A DNA stretch of 6,447 bases from CAXFCD01 sp964001155 (lineage in GTDB: Bacteria > Fidelibacterota > Marinisomatia > Marinisomatales > UBA1611): contig CAXFCD010000247.1 in assembly GCA_964001155.1 (NCBI GenBank), forward strand, positions 1-6,447. The letters are read 5' to 3'. The first letter of the stretch is position 1, and each line of letters starts with the position of its first letter. The notes beneath the pieces are model-generated. The model searched no databases. It was not told the DNA's origin and saw only the letters and a program-made list of their open reading frames with translations. Shown one piece after another: positions 1 to 6,265 of this stretch. A program made the position numbers and the translations under genes.

Positions 1-1614
1 CGATCCCAAATCGATGGTGGCCACTACATCTTCCGCTTCGAATCCTTGCCACGATTCATTTCTGAAATTGGTCGTTCCTCCCTTTCCATTCACCAATGCA
101 TCCAATCGTTCGCCCGGATACTTTTTATGTGCATGATTTACCAAGGTGAGTTTTTTATGAACAGCTTGATGATCCAATTCAACACTGGATGGCGGCTTGA
201 TTCCGCAAATGGTGGTGTATGCTTCCGAGCCGATTGTATTGGTTAATTTATCGCCTAAAGCTTGTCTGGCGTGGTCACCTAATTTTTGGAGTTCAGCAAC
301 CACATCTGGAAATTCGCTGGAAACATCGGTGGTTTCTCCAATGTCTTTTTCCAAATTATACAATTCCAATCCGGCTATACCTTTGCCATATTTCCCCGGA
401 AATAAATTCTCTCCCGGTTCCACATTGATATAAGACCGATGCTCATGGGGAAAAACCAATTTCCATTTCCCTTGCCTGACGGCGATCAATTTCTCGCCAT
501 AATAATAAAAAAGTTCATTCCGCGGATTAGCGCCTTGTACACCTTCCAATAACGGCAAAATGCTAATACCATCAATTTTTCTTTCTGTTTTGTCACCCAC
601 GATTTCAGCGATAGTTGGCAAAATATCGATGGTTCCGGCCATGTTTGATATCACTTGATTTTTCTGAATTCTCTCTGGCCATTTCATGATGCATGGCACT
701 CTGGCGCCCCCTTCCCACATGGTGCCTTTTCCTTCTCGCAACGGACCGGAAGAACCGCCCCACTTTCCGAAATTCAGGGCCGGACCATTATCACTGGCAA
801 AAATCACCAACGTATTGTCATCAATACCGTTTTCTTGAAGTGCATTCAGGATTTCGCCTACGGACCAATCAATTTCCATCATGACATCGCCGTAGAGCCC
901 CAACTCACTTTTGCCTGCAAATTTTTCCGAAACAGCGATGGGTTGGTGTGGCATGGGATGGGGCATGTACAGGAAAAAAGGACGATCCTTATTTTGATGA
1001 ATAAAATTCACAGCTTTTTCTGTGATGCGGGTGGTGAGTTGGCCTTGGTCATAAAAATTCTGAACAGGATCTTTTGCATCATTCCCTTCCCAAAAAGACA
1101 TGGTTGGATAATAGCTTCTTTTTTTCCCGGTGAGCGGTTCACCGTCATATCCTACGGGCCACATATCGTTGGAACAAATGAGTCCCGCATAGTCATCAAA
1201 TCCATTCTGTAAGGGTAAATATTTTTCTGAATGACCCAAATGCCATTTCCCGAAAACAGCGTTTGTGTAGCCATGACGTTTCAGCAATTTGGCAATGGTT
1301 TCTGTTTTAGGGTCCAATCCTTTCAAATCCCAGGGAAGGAGTGCACCTTGCACGCCAACACGCTCGGAATAACTCCCCGTCATAAGAGATGCACGACTGG
1401 CGCTGCACACCGCTTGGGATACATAAAAATCTGTAAACCGAATACCATCTTTCGCCATTGCGTCCAGGTTAGGTGTTTTGAATCCTTCTGCGCCATAGCA
1501 TCCTACATCACCGTAACCTTGGTCATCAGTAAAAATGATTACAATGTTTGGGGTGTCCGGTTTTTGATTGCAGCTTGTGAGAGCTAAAAAAATAAGGAAA
1601 AAGAGTTGTTTCAT
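1..1614 (-). CDS. S1-family sulfatase, outer-membrane lipoprotein, with C-terminal carbohydrate-binding-like domain (3' end cut by window)
   Basis: The frame is open for 538 codons from ATG 1614-1612 to the window edge, so the C-terminus is missing. The N-terminus MKQLFFLIFLALTSC is a lipoprotein signal with its lipobox at LTSC (Cys15), so the enzyme is probably membrane-anchored outside the cytoplasm. Sulfatase hallmarks appear in order: the metal-binding Asp pair in FTDDQGYGD (D30, D31); the formylglycine signature VCSASRASLMTG with Cys70; GKWHLG (K123, H125); MPHQPI (H223); ASDNGP (D275, N276); and K311 in CIMKWP. From about residue 485 the sequence (GGTTNFRNESWQGFEAEDVV) resembles the galactose-binding-like/F5-8C-type tail seen in some sulfatases and beta-hexosaminidases. 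The family hydrolyses sulfate esters of sugars after Cys70 is oxidised to formylglycine by an enzyme not present here. The substrate cannot be told. Its ATG overlaps the upstream TGA within ATGA, so translation is probably coupled. Confidence 0.93.
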   Translation of the reverse strand, partial: MKQLFFLIFLALTSCNQKPDTPNIVIIFTDDQGYGDVGCYGAEGFKTPNLDAMAKDGIRFTDFYVSQAVCSASRASLMTGSYSERVGVQGALLPWDLKGLDPKTETIAKLLKRHGYTNAVFGKWHLGHSEKYLPLQNGFDDYAGLICSNDMWPVGYDGEPLTGKKRSYYPTMSFWEGNDAKDPVQNFYDQGQLTTRITEKAVNFIHQNKDRPFFLYMPHPMPHQPIAVSEKFAGKSELGLYGDVMMEIDWSVGEILNALQENGIDDNTLVIFASDNGPALNFGKWGGSSGPLREGKGTMWEGGARVPCIMKWPERIQKNQVISNMAGTIDILPTIAEIVGDKTERKIDGISILPLLEGVQGANPRNELFYYYGEKLIAVRQGKWKLVFPHEHRSYINVEPGENLFPGKYGKGIAGLELYNLEKDIGETTDVSSEFPDVVAELQKLGDHARQALGDKLTNTIGSEAYTTICGIKPPSSVELDHQAVHKKLTLVNHAHKKYPGERLDALVNGKGGTTNFRNESWQGFEAEDVVATIDLGS

Positions 1615-2018
1615 TTCCCCATGTCACAAATGAAATCCCAATGTTCTTTTGTCACAGGCATGACAGATAACCGAGTGAATTTCACCAAATGGAATTCATC
1701 GAACCGGCCATCTTCTTTGATTTGTTTCAAAGTAACATGATTTGCTAATGCTCGGTTTGGCGCTAAATCGAAAACAACCAATTTTTCATTATCAGCATCG
1801 GGATCTGGATACGGATCAGACACCACATTGGCGATTCCAGTGACACATCGTTCTTTCCCCGTATGATAAATGAAAGCTTTATCACCTTTTTTCACTTGGC
1901 GCATAAATTTCAACGCCCAATTGTTGGTGACACCATCCCAATGGGTTTGACCATCTTTTTCTAAATCGGCATAACTGTAGTCATGATCCGGTTCGCATTT
2001 TAAAAGCCAGTAGTTCAT
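1611..2018 (-). CDS. EVE-domain protein (THYN1-like)
   Basis: This 135-residue protein is essentially one EVE domain, a PUA-like fold, and matches the usual length of stand-alone family members. Typical landmarks are the N-terminal MNYWLLKCEPD, then WDGVTNNWALKFMR (about residues 27-40), GDKAFIYHTGKERCVTGIA (about 45-63), DPYPDPD, and the C-terminal LVKFTRLSVMPVTKEHWDFI. EVE domains have an aromatic cage and are thought to bind modified bases in DNA or RNA; human THYN1 is the best-known relative. The ligand here is unknown, and no DNA modification enzyme lies in the window apart from the neighbouring small-molecule-type methyltransferase. It starts 36 nt after that gene with its own Shine-Dalgarno site, and its TGA overlaps the sulfatase ATG. 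Family assignment is firm; cellular role is not. Confidence 0.92.
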   Translation of the reverse strand: MNYWLLKCEPDHDYSYADLEKDGQTHWDGVTNNWALKFMRQVKKGDKAFIYHTGKERCVTGIANVVSDPYPDPDADNEKLVVFDLAPNRALANHVTLKQIKEDGRFDEFHLVKFTRLSVMPVTKEHWDFICDMGK

Positions 2019-2024
2019 ATATTT

Positions 2025-2030
2025 GCCTCT
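2025..2030 (-). promoter_or_regulatory. Shine-Dalgarno site of the EVE gene
   Basis: AGAGGC on the minus strand lies six bases before the ATG at 2018-2016. It is the clearest ribosome-binding site in the leftward operon and supports independent initiation at the only sizeable gap inside that operon. Confidence 0.7.
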
Positions 2031-2054
2031 ATAATAATTTCATTTAATCTTTAA

Positions 2055-2663
2055 TCAAGATTGGTTTTCCTTTCTAAAAATAATCAATTTTTCACGTCCT
2101 TTTCTGGATTCAATAGAAAGATCAGGAAATTCTTCTTTTTCAATGGTCCATCGATTGGCAAAAATAGATTTTACTTCTTCAATGGTTGTTCCCCAAGGTG
2201 GGCCGCCCTCTTCTAGTGTTTTGTCCAATGGAAACCATAATCCGATGAGTTTGCCATTGGGTTTTAAAATGGTTTTGACCAATCGTTCGTATTCTTGTCT
2301 CCGAGATGGATGAATGGCACAAAAACAGGTTTGTTCAATGATATAGTCGTAAGTATTCATGTGATCACGAGTTAATGAGAATATATCTGTCCTCAGAGCA
2401 TCAACTTTGACTTTTGCATCCTTCGCTAAAGTTTTGACAAAATTAATCGCAGTTGGAGCAAAATCCACTGCAGTGACTTGAAAACCTAATTTGGCAAAAT
2501 GAACTGCATCATATCCGCGACCACATCCCACAAAACAGACAGAGCCTGTTTTCAATTTAGTTGAAAGATGTTGAAAAACAGGCGTTATGCCATTCAAATC
2601 CCAACCGGCGTCATCGTCCAAGTATATGTCTTCCCAAAATTGGGGCGCATCTACATCATTCAT
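2055..2663 (-). CDS. TPMT-family SAM-dependent methyltransferase (thiopurine/halide/thiol methyltransferase type)
   Basis: This 202-residue class I methyltransferase has TPMT-family features. The N-terminal FWEDIYLDDDAGWDLNGITP (residues 9-28) is the lid-like segment. The SAM-binding glycine loop is FVGCGRGYDA (44-53), followed by the acidic end of strand 2 at VDF (D67) and a third SAM contact region RTDIF (D93). YDYIIEQTCFCAI (105-117) and EGGPPWGTT (152-160) are characteristic of the TPMT/halide methyltransferase group. Known members move a methyl group from SAM to sulfur nucleophiles, halides or thiocyanate, giving volatile products or detoxification. The exact acceptor cannot be read from sequence. 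Its ATG overlaps the TGA of the upstream peptidase gene by 4 nt (ATGA), and no good Shine-Dalgarno site is visible, so translational coupling is likely. Confidence 0.88.
   Translation of the reverse strand: MNDVDAPQFWEDIYLDDDAGWDLNGITPVFQHLSTKLKTGSVCFVGCGRGYDAVHFAKLGFQVTAVDFAPTAINFVKTLAKDAKVKVDALRTDIFSLTRDHMNTYDYIIEQTCFCAIHPSRRQEYERLVKTILKPNGKLIGLWFPLDKTLEEGGPPWGTTIEEVKSIFANRWTIEKEEFPDLSIESRKGREKLIIFRKENQS
2544..2583 (-). repeat. Imperfect inverted repeat inside the methyltransferase gene
   Basis: The arm 2544-2555 (GCCTGTTTTCAA on the plus strand) is the reverse complement of 2571-2583 (TTGAAAAACAGGC) apart from one extra A. The mRNA could form a stem of about 12 bp with one bulge and a 15-nt loop. 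It lies in the codons for residues 27-40, so it may be a coincidence of coding sequence. Confidence 0.5.
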
Positions 2664-3361
2664 TTAATTACAAACATTTCTTTTTGATCTTCATTCACTT
2701 CGCCATTTTCGCAGGAAACGTAATACACATATGAGTCAGGATAAAATTGGATTGATTTGTGATATTCACCATTTTTGAAATGGACTGCTGCTCCGCCATC
2801 TATAGCCCAACCGGGACCGCATTTACCATTTTTAAGCATCTCATGGACACTGGGACGGCGATCTTTCTCTTCCTGATAATGAGGACATGCCATTTCCGGT
2901 AAAAACCCCAGGCAATCCATGGCATTAAGATTGCTGGCCCAAGAATCAGTAATCCCCTGCTCAAACCAACAAATGGCACCGGCACTGACACCGCACAAAA
3001 TTTTTCCATGCTTGTAAGCTTTTAAAAGTAGTTTATCCAATTTCCATTCCCGCCAAACAGCCAACATACTTTTGGTATTTCCGCCACCAACATAAATTAC
3101 ATCCGCTTTATTGATGATGCTGTCTAATCGAGGTGTTCGTTGAAAAAATGTAATATGAGAAGGATCGCAGTTAAGTTTTGAAAAACAGGCGTAGTAATTC
3201 ACAATGTATCCCTTGTCTTCTGCACTGGCTGTGGGGAAAAACACAATGTTGGGATTTTCTTTTCCCGTGAGATTTAAAATATATTGTTCAATTTTCCGGT
3301 GATTTGGATTTCGTCCAAAGCCACCACCACCGATGGCAATAATGTGCCCTTTTTCGCTCAT
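2660..3361 (-). CDS. Peptidase E-like serine hydrolase (family S51)
   Basis: This 233-residue protein has the length and motif order of the PepE/S51 family, which has a glutamine-amidotransferase-like fold. It begins with a glycine-rich strand-loop (IIAIGGGGFG, residues 7-16). VIYVGGGNT (88-96) is followed by the nucleophile elbow LCGVSAGAICWF, with catalytic serine S126. H161 in ACPHYQEE is the likely catalytic histidine, and AIDGGAAV (D188) closes the active-site region. Peptidase E of enteric bacteria is a cytoplasmic hydrolase of N-terminal-Asp dipeptides; cyanophycinase is a relative. No signal peptide is visible. It begins 2 nt after the FecR-domain gene and its stop overlaps the methyltransferase start (ATGA). 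True Asp specificity is not established, so I give no gene symbol. Confidence 0.88.
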   Translation of the reverse strand: MSEKGHIIAIGGGGFGRNPNHRKIEQYILNLTGKENPNIVFFPTASAEDKGYIVNYYACFSKLNCDPSHITFFQRTPRLDSIINKADVIYVGGGNTKSMLAVWREWKLDKLLLKAYKHGKILCGVSAGAICWFEQGITDSWASNLNAMDCLGFLPEMACPHYQEEKDRRPSVHEMLKNGKCGPGWAIDGGAAVHFKNGEYHKSIQFYPDSYVYYVSCENGEVNEDQKEMFVIK

Positions 3362-3363
3362 CT

Positions 3364-3999
3364 TTATTCCGGTTCTTTATAATGGTTTAAAAATTCGTCT
3401 GTTGTATCAAAAAGTTGAAAATCACCGTCAGGTAATGAAATAACTGTTTTCCCATCTTTCACTAATACAGATTTTCCGGACACCGTATTTTCAACTTCCA
3501 GCAGTCCCGTCATGATAGAAAAAACACAATCTGAAATTCCCTGATGGTGTGGCCCATGATGATCCATGGTTCGATGCTCTGCTAAAAAATAAGTTCCTTT
3601 CACAGAAGCAATGGAAACAGGCGTATTCACAATAAACTCCCGATTTTTCTTTTTATTGATCTCAGCGCTGACGCGACCGCCAAAAATGGCTACTTCAGTT
3701 TTAGGTTTTTTCGGTTTTTTATCACTGAATATTTTCACCACAGAATTGTCGAAAATTTTCACCACGCTTCTATCCTCCAAAATAAGAAACGAAATAAATG
3801 CGTTTTTACCTGTAGTGATTTTATCACCATGATAGATGGATTCACCCTTGCGAATATGTCCCGTTCGCACATTTCCTTTCCGCTGGACTTCCCCAACAGA
3901 TTGGGTACAAACTCCGATATTGGTCTTTTGAGGTTGGCCGATTGCAATTGAGATCAGCGCCAACAAAAAGAAGGGTCGTATAGCCGGAATGATTGTCAT
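3364..3999 (-). CDS. Secreted FecR-domain protein
   Basis: I place the start at ATG 3999-3997, giving 211 residues with a clean signal peptide (basic start, hydrophobic core FFLLALISIAIG, likely cleavage before Gln22). The frame stays open upstream to an ATG at 4206, but that 69-residue extension looks like non-coding DNA and would bury the signal. The mature part is a single FecR domain: VGEVQRKG, then a GDKITTGKNAF turn, LEDRSVVKIF with a near-repeat DNSVVKIF, then GGRVSAEI and the family-typical FIVNTPVSIASVKGTYF. Right after that is a His-rich stretch, HRTMDHHGPHHQG. FecR domains occur in iron-responsive anti-sigma regulators, but here there is no transmembrane cytoplasmic half and no sigma-factor gene, so this is a periplasmic or surface stand-alone version of unknown role. 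It is the first gene of the leftward operon. No Shine-Dalgarno site is evident. Confidence 0.82.
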   Translation of the reverse strand: MTIIPAIRPFFLLALISIAIGQPQKTNIGVCTQSVGEVQRKGNVRTGHIRKGESIYHGDKITTGKNAFISFLILEDRSVVKIFDNSVVKIFSDKKPKKPKTEVAIFGGRVSAEINKKKNREFIVNTPVSIASVKGTYFLAEHRTMDHHGPHHQGISDCVFSIMTGLLEVENTVSGKSVLVKDGKTVISLPDGDFQLFDTTDEFLNHYKEPE

Positions 4000-4204
4000 T
4001 TTTAAAATAAGTAAGCATAATAATTTAACACAAAGTTGCGGTTTATGTTCTTGGATAGAATAGATAAATTTCTGTATTTTTAAGCAAGTGTGGGACACGA
4101 AGGATGACAAAGTTTTATCATTTTTTTTGACGGTTTTGACACGATTTTTATCACCCGTTTTAGGGCCAAAATTTTCCTTCCTTCCTAAGTTCCCCAAATA
4201 GAGC

Positions 4205-4225
4205 AAAAAAACAGGCGTTCTCGCC
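4205..4225 (-). terminator. Short terminator-like hairpin facing leftward
   Basis: Read on the minus strand this is GGCG-AGAA-CGCC followed by TG and seven T. The 4-bp GC stem with a U-run is a minimal intrinsic-terminator shape. It would stop transcripts running leftward out of the rng leader toward the FecR-domain gene. The stem is short, so function is uncertain. Confidence 0.35.
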
Positions 4226-4277
4226 GGACGATCCCATGAATCCTCTCGGGCAGTTGATGCTACATGCAGGCGAGAAC
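4217..4277 (+). repeat. 9-bp inverted repeat in the rng leader
   Basis: GTTCTCGCC (4217-4225) is perfectly complementary to GGCGAGAAC (4269-4277), with 43 nt between them. The right arm ends 21 nt before the rng start codon. The left arm also takes part in a local GGCG/CGCC hairpin (4214-4225), so the two structures exclude each other in the rng mRNA. Confidence 0.55.
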
Positions 4278-4298
4278 CATGTAAAATATAGGTATAAT

Positions 4299-5849
4299 AT
4301 GAAGAAGGAAATCTTTATCAATGAAAGCATGGGGGAAACCCGCATTGCCATTCAGGAAGATAGCCAGCTTGTAGAGGTGTATGTTGAAAAACAGGATAAA
4401 CATCGCATGGTTGGCAATGTTTATAAAGGAAAAGTCGAAAATGTACTTCCCGGAATGCAGGCGGCTTTTGTAGATATTGGCTATGATCTGAATGCTTTTC
4501 TCCCTTTTTCCGAAATCGGGAACAATGAATATATCATTGAAGAACGAAGCAATAAACGCAATCGTAAACATAAAAACAACAATCACAAACACGATAATAT
4601 TGAAGTTGACCTGAAAAAAGATCAAGAAATCTATGTCCAGGTTATCAAAGAACCCTTTGCAGGGAAAGGGCCTCGCGTTACCACGGAAGTGGCACTTCCG
4701 GGCCGACTCCTTGTCTTTGTCCCCAACGCCAACTATATCGGCATTTCAAAAAAGATCTGGGATAAATATGAACGACGGCGCCTAAAAAAGATTGCCCAAC
4801 GTCTACGCCAAAATGAAATGGGTGTCATCATTCGGACCATTGCAGAAGGCAAATCTGAAGAACACATCGAAAATGATTTTAATCAGCTTTTCGAAACATG
4901 GGAAAAGATTGAAGCAAAGGCAGACCGTGAAGATGCACCGGTCTTGGTTTATGAAGATCTTGAAACGGCATCCAGTGTTGTTCGTGATTTATTGACCCCC
5001 GACGTTGAAAAAATCATTATTGACTCCAAACGGCTCTACCGCAAAACTCAACGCTATTTGGAAGATATTTCTCCCAGTCTTTTAGATCGATTGGAACTTT
5101 ACAAATTAAAATCACCTCTTTTTGAAAGTTTCGGGATTGAATCTGAAATTGAAAAATTAATGCGACCCAAAGTTTGGCTCAAAAGCGGCGCTTATTTGAT
5201 CATTGAAAAAACTGAAGCCATGGTAGTGGTGGATGTAAACAGTGGTCGGTTTGTAGGGAAAAAACTCCATGAAGAAAATTCCCTAAAAATCAACTTAGAA
5301 GCAGCACGGGAAGTGGCACGCCAACTTCGGCTTCGGGATTTGTCCGGTTTAATTGTGATTGATTTCATAGATATGAGATTTGATGATAATCGAAAAAAGG
5401 TTTATCACGAACTCCGAAAAGAATTACGGAAGGATCGTGCGAAAGTTGCTGTTGCACCTATCACAGAATTTGGGTTACTGGAAATGACTCGCCAACGGAT
5501 TCGTTTGAGTTTGTTGGATTCCATGAGCGAAGAATGCCCAACTTGTCATGGTTCAGGACGGATCATTTCACAGGAAACGTTGGTCACTCGCATTGATCAT
5601 TGGCTCAGACGATACAAAAGCAAACATCGTTCATTGCGACTTCGACTTCAATTACACCCCCAAAATGCTGAATATCTTGGCGGTGAAAAGAAACATGTGC
5701 TTCGCGGACTCATGTGGCAAAACTTTGTCCATTTGAAGATTGAAGATAATGTTGAATTGGCTCAGGATGAATTTCGCTTTTTTAGAACAAAAGATGGGGC
5801 TGATGTGACTCACGAAATGAGTCTTGATAAGGAGAGAGCCGCCTCGTAA
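4299..5849 (+). CDS. rng: Ribonuclease G (RNase E/G family endoribonuclease)
   Basis: I start at ATG 4299 (516 residues) because MKKEIFINESMGETRIAI matches the family N-terminus; the frame is open back to an ATG at 4236. The S1 RNA-binding domain begins at about residue 39 (VGNVYKGKVENVLPGMQAAF). Catalytic Mg-binding aspartates are D312 in VVDVNSG and D355 in IVIDFIDM, 43 residues apart as in E. coli RNase E (303/346). CPTCHGSG (C413, C416) is the zinc-link motif at the matching distance. There is no long C-terminal degradosome scaffold, so this is the short RNase G type. The enzyme cleaves AU-rich single-stranded RNA in mRNA decay and rRNA maturation. A basic Asn/His/Lys insert at residues 83-100 interrupts the S1 domain. 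A weak AGG at 4290-4292 may serve as the ribosome site. It is followed by rplU after 26 nt. Confidence 0.96.
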   Translation: MKKEIFINESMGETRIAIQEDSQLVEVYVEKQDKHRMVGNVYKGKVENVLPGMQAAFVDIGYDLNAFLPFSEIGNNEYIIEERSNKRNRKHKNNNHKHDNIEVDLKKDQEIYVQVIKEPFAGKGPRVTTEVALPGRLLVFVPNANYIGISKKIWDKYERRRLKKIAQRLRQNEMGVIIRTIAEGKSEEHIENDFNQLFETWEKIEAKADREDAPVLVYEDLETASSVVRDLLTPDVEKIIIDSKRLYRKTQRYLEDISPSLLDRLELYKLKSPLFESFGIESEIEKLMRPKVWLKSGAYLIIEKTEAMVVVDVNSGRFVGKKLHEENSLKINLEAAREVARQLRLRDLSGLIVIDFIDMRFDDNRKKVYHELRKELRKDRAKVAVAPITEFGLLEMTRQRIRLSLLDSMSEECPTCHGSGRIISQETLVTRIDHWLRRYKSKHRSLRLRLQLHPQNAEYLGGEKKHVLRGLMWQNFVHLKIEDNVELAQDEFRFFRTKDGADVTHEMSLDKERAAS

Positions 5850-5864
5850 ATTCGCCGGCTTTTT
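5833..5864 (+). terminator. Terminator-like hairpin between rng and rplU
   Basis: AGCCG (5837-5841) pairs with CGGCT (5856-5860), and A-U and G-U pairs could extend the stem to nine base pairs (5833-5841 with 5856-5864). The loop is 14 nt and contains the rng stop codon. The 3' arm runs into five T (5860-5864). The rplU Shine-Dalgarno GGAG begins at 5865. The element could be an attenuator or weak intrinsic terminator, or could occlude initiation at rplU. The large loop keeps confidence low. Confidence 0.4.
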
Positions 5865-5868
5865 GGAG
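5865..5868 (+). promoter_or_regulatory. Shine-Dalgarno site of rplU
   Basis: GGAG lies seven bases before the rplU ATG at 5876. It directly abuts the U-run of the preceding hairpin, so hairpin formation and ribosome access may affect each other. Confidence 0.75.
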
Positions 5869-5875
5869 ACCTAAA

Positions 5876-6262
5876 ATGTACGCTATCGTAAATATATCAG
5901 GAAAACAATTCAAGGCTACCGAAGGGGCCCGCGTCCGTGTTCCTCGCCAAAAAGGCGATGCTGGCGCAAAATTAACCTTCGACAATGTATTGCTTGTTCA
6001 TGATGGATCAAGCACCCAAATCGGTACACCCACTGTGTCCGGCGCATCTGTAACTGCAACTGTAGTTGATCACGGCAGGGAGAAGAAAATCCTCGTCTAT
6101 AAGAAAAAAAGACGGAAAGGGTATCAGCGGAAAAATGGACATAGACAATGGTTCACCGAAGTGGAAATTCAAAAAATTAAAGCATCTGCTTCAAAAGCAA
6201 AAAAGGCTGCACCGAAAAAGGAAGTACCTGTTGTAGAAGAAGCAGCGCAAGAAGAGGAATAA
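5876..6262 (+). CDS. rplU: 50S ribosomal protein bL21
   Basis: The 128-residue product starts MYAIVNISGKQFKATEGARV, the standard bL21 opening, and carries the conserved basic rRNA-binding stretch VYKKKRRKGYQRKNGHRQWF (about residues 74-93), followed by TEVEIQKI. The core corresponds to the roughly 103-residue E. coli protein. The remaining 25 or so residues form a low-complexity tail, first Lys/Ala-rich then Glu-rich (ending EEAAQEEE), which is probably disordered. bL21 is a component of the large ribosomal subunit that binds 23S rRNA. It is followed by rpmA after only 3 nt, so the two are co-transcribed and probably co-translated. Confidence 0.98.
   Translation: MYAIVNISGKQFKATEGARVRVPRQKGDAGAKLTFDNVLLVHDGSSTQIGTPTVSGASVTATVVDHGREKKILVYKKKRRKGYQRKNGHRQWFTEVEIQKIKASASKAKKAAPKKEVPVVEEAAQEEE
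6253..6258 (+). promoter_or_regulatory. Shine-Dalgarno site of rpmA
   Basis: AGAGGA sits seven bases before the rpmA ATG at 6266 and lies inside the last Glu codons of rplU, so the acidic end of bL21 also encodes the ribosome site for the next gene. Confidence 0.7.
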
Positions 6263-6265
6263 ATC

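Larger units (their letters stand above)
4000..4298. promoter_or_regulatory. Divergent intergenic region between the FecR-domain gene and rng
   Basis: This stretch of 299 bp separates two divergently transcribed blocks and must hold both promoters. It is AT-rich with a run of eight T at 4121-4128. For rng the only plausible promoter elements I see are two closely spaced -35-like boxes, TTGACG (4127-4132) and TTGACA (4136-4141). The first has a 4/6 -10 match, TATCAC (4149-4154), at a 16-bp spacing; the second has no good partner. For the leftward operon I found no convincing -35/-10 pair. The right third (4205-4298) holds the hairpins listed separately. No gene is supported here. Confidence 0.5.

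Noticed and set aside
655..1587. Long plus-strand open frames (655-1212 and 1231-1587) opposite the sulfatase
   Set aside because: They are antisense to a continuous 538-codon sulfatase frame with intact family motifs, and their translations resemble no protein family.
2660..3361. Cyanophycinase as the identity of the S51 protein
   Set aside because: The length and motifs fit the shorter PepE type better, and no cyanophycin synthetase gene is present.
4000..4206. N-terminal extension of the FecR-domain protein to ATG 4206
   Set aside because: It would put 69 unremarkable residues in front of an intact signal peptide and cover most of the divergent promoter region.
4293..4298. Perfect TATAAT as a -10 box for rng
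   Set aside because: It touches the rng ATG at 4299, so transcription would begin inside the gene, and there is no -35 box at the right distance.
4236..4298. Upstream in-frame ATG at 4236 as the rng start
   Set aside because: The extra 21 residues have no family counterpart, while MKKEIFINES at 4299 matches the usual N-terminus. A weak GGA upstream of 4236 does not outweigh this.
4260..4625. Minus-strand open frame opposite the start of rng
   Set aside because: It lies wholly antisense to conserved RNase G coding sequence and its hydrophobic translation is the complement of charged codons.
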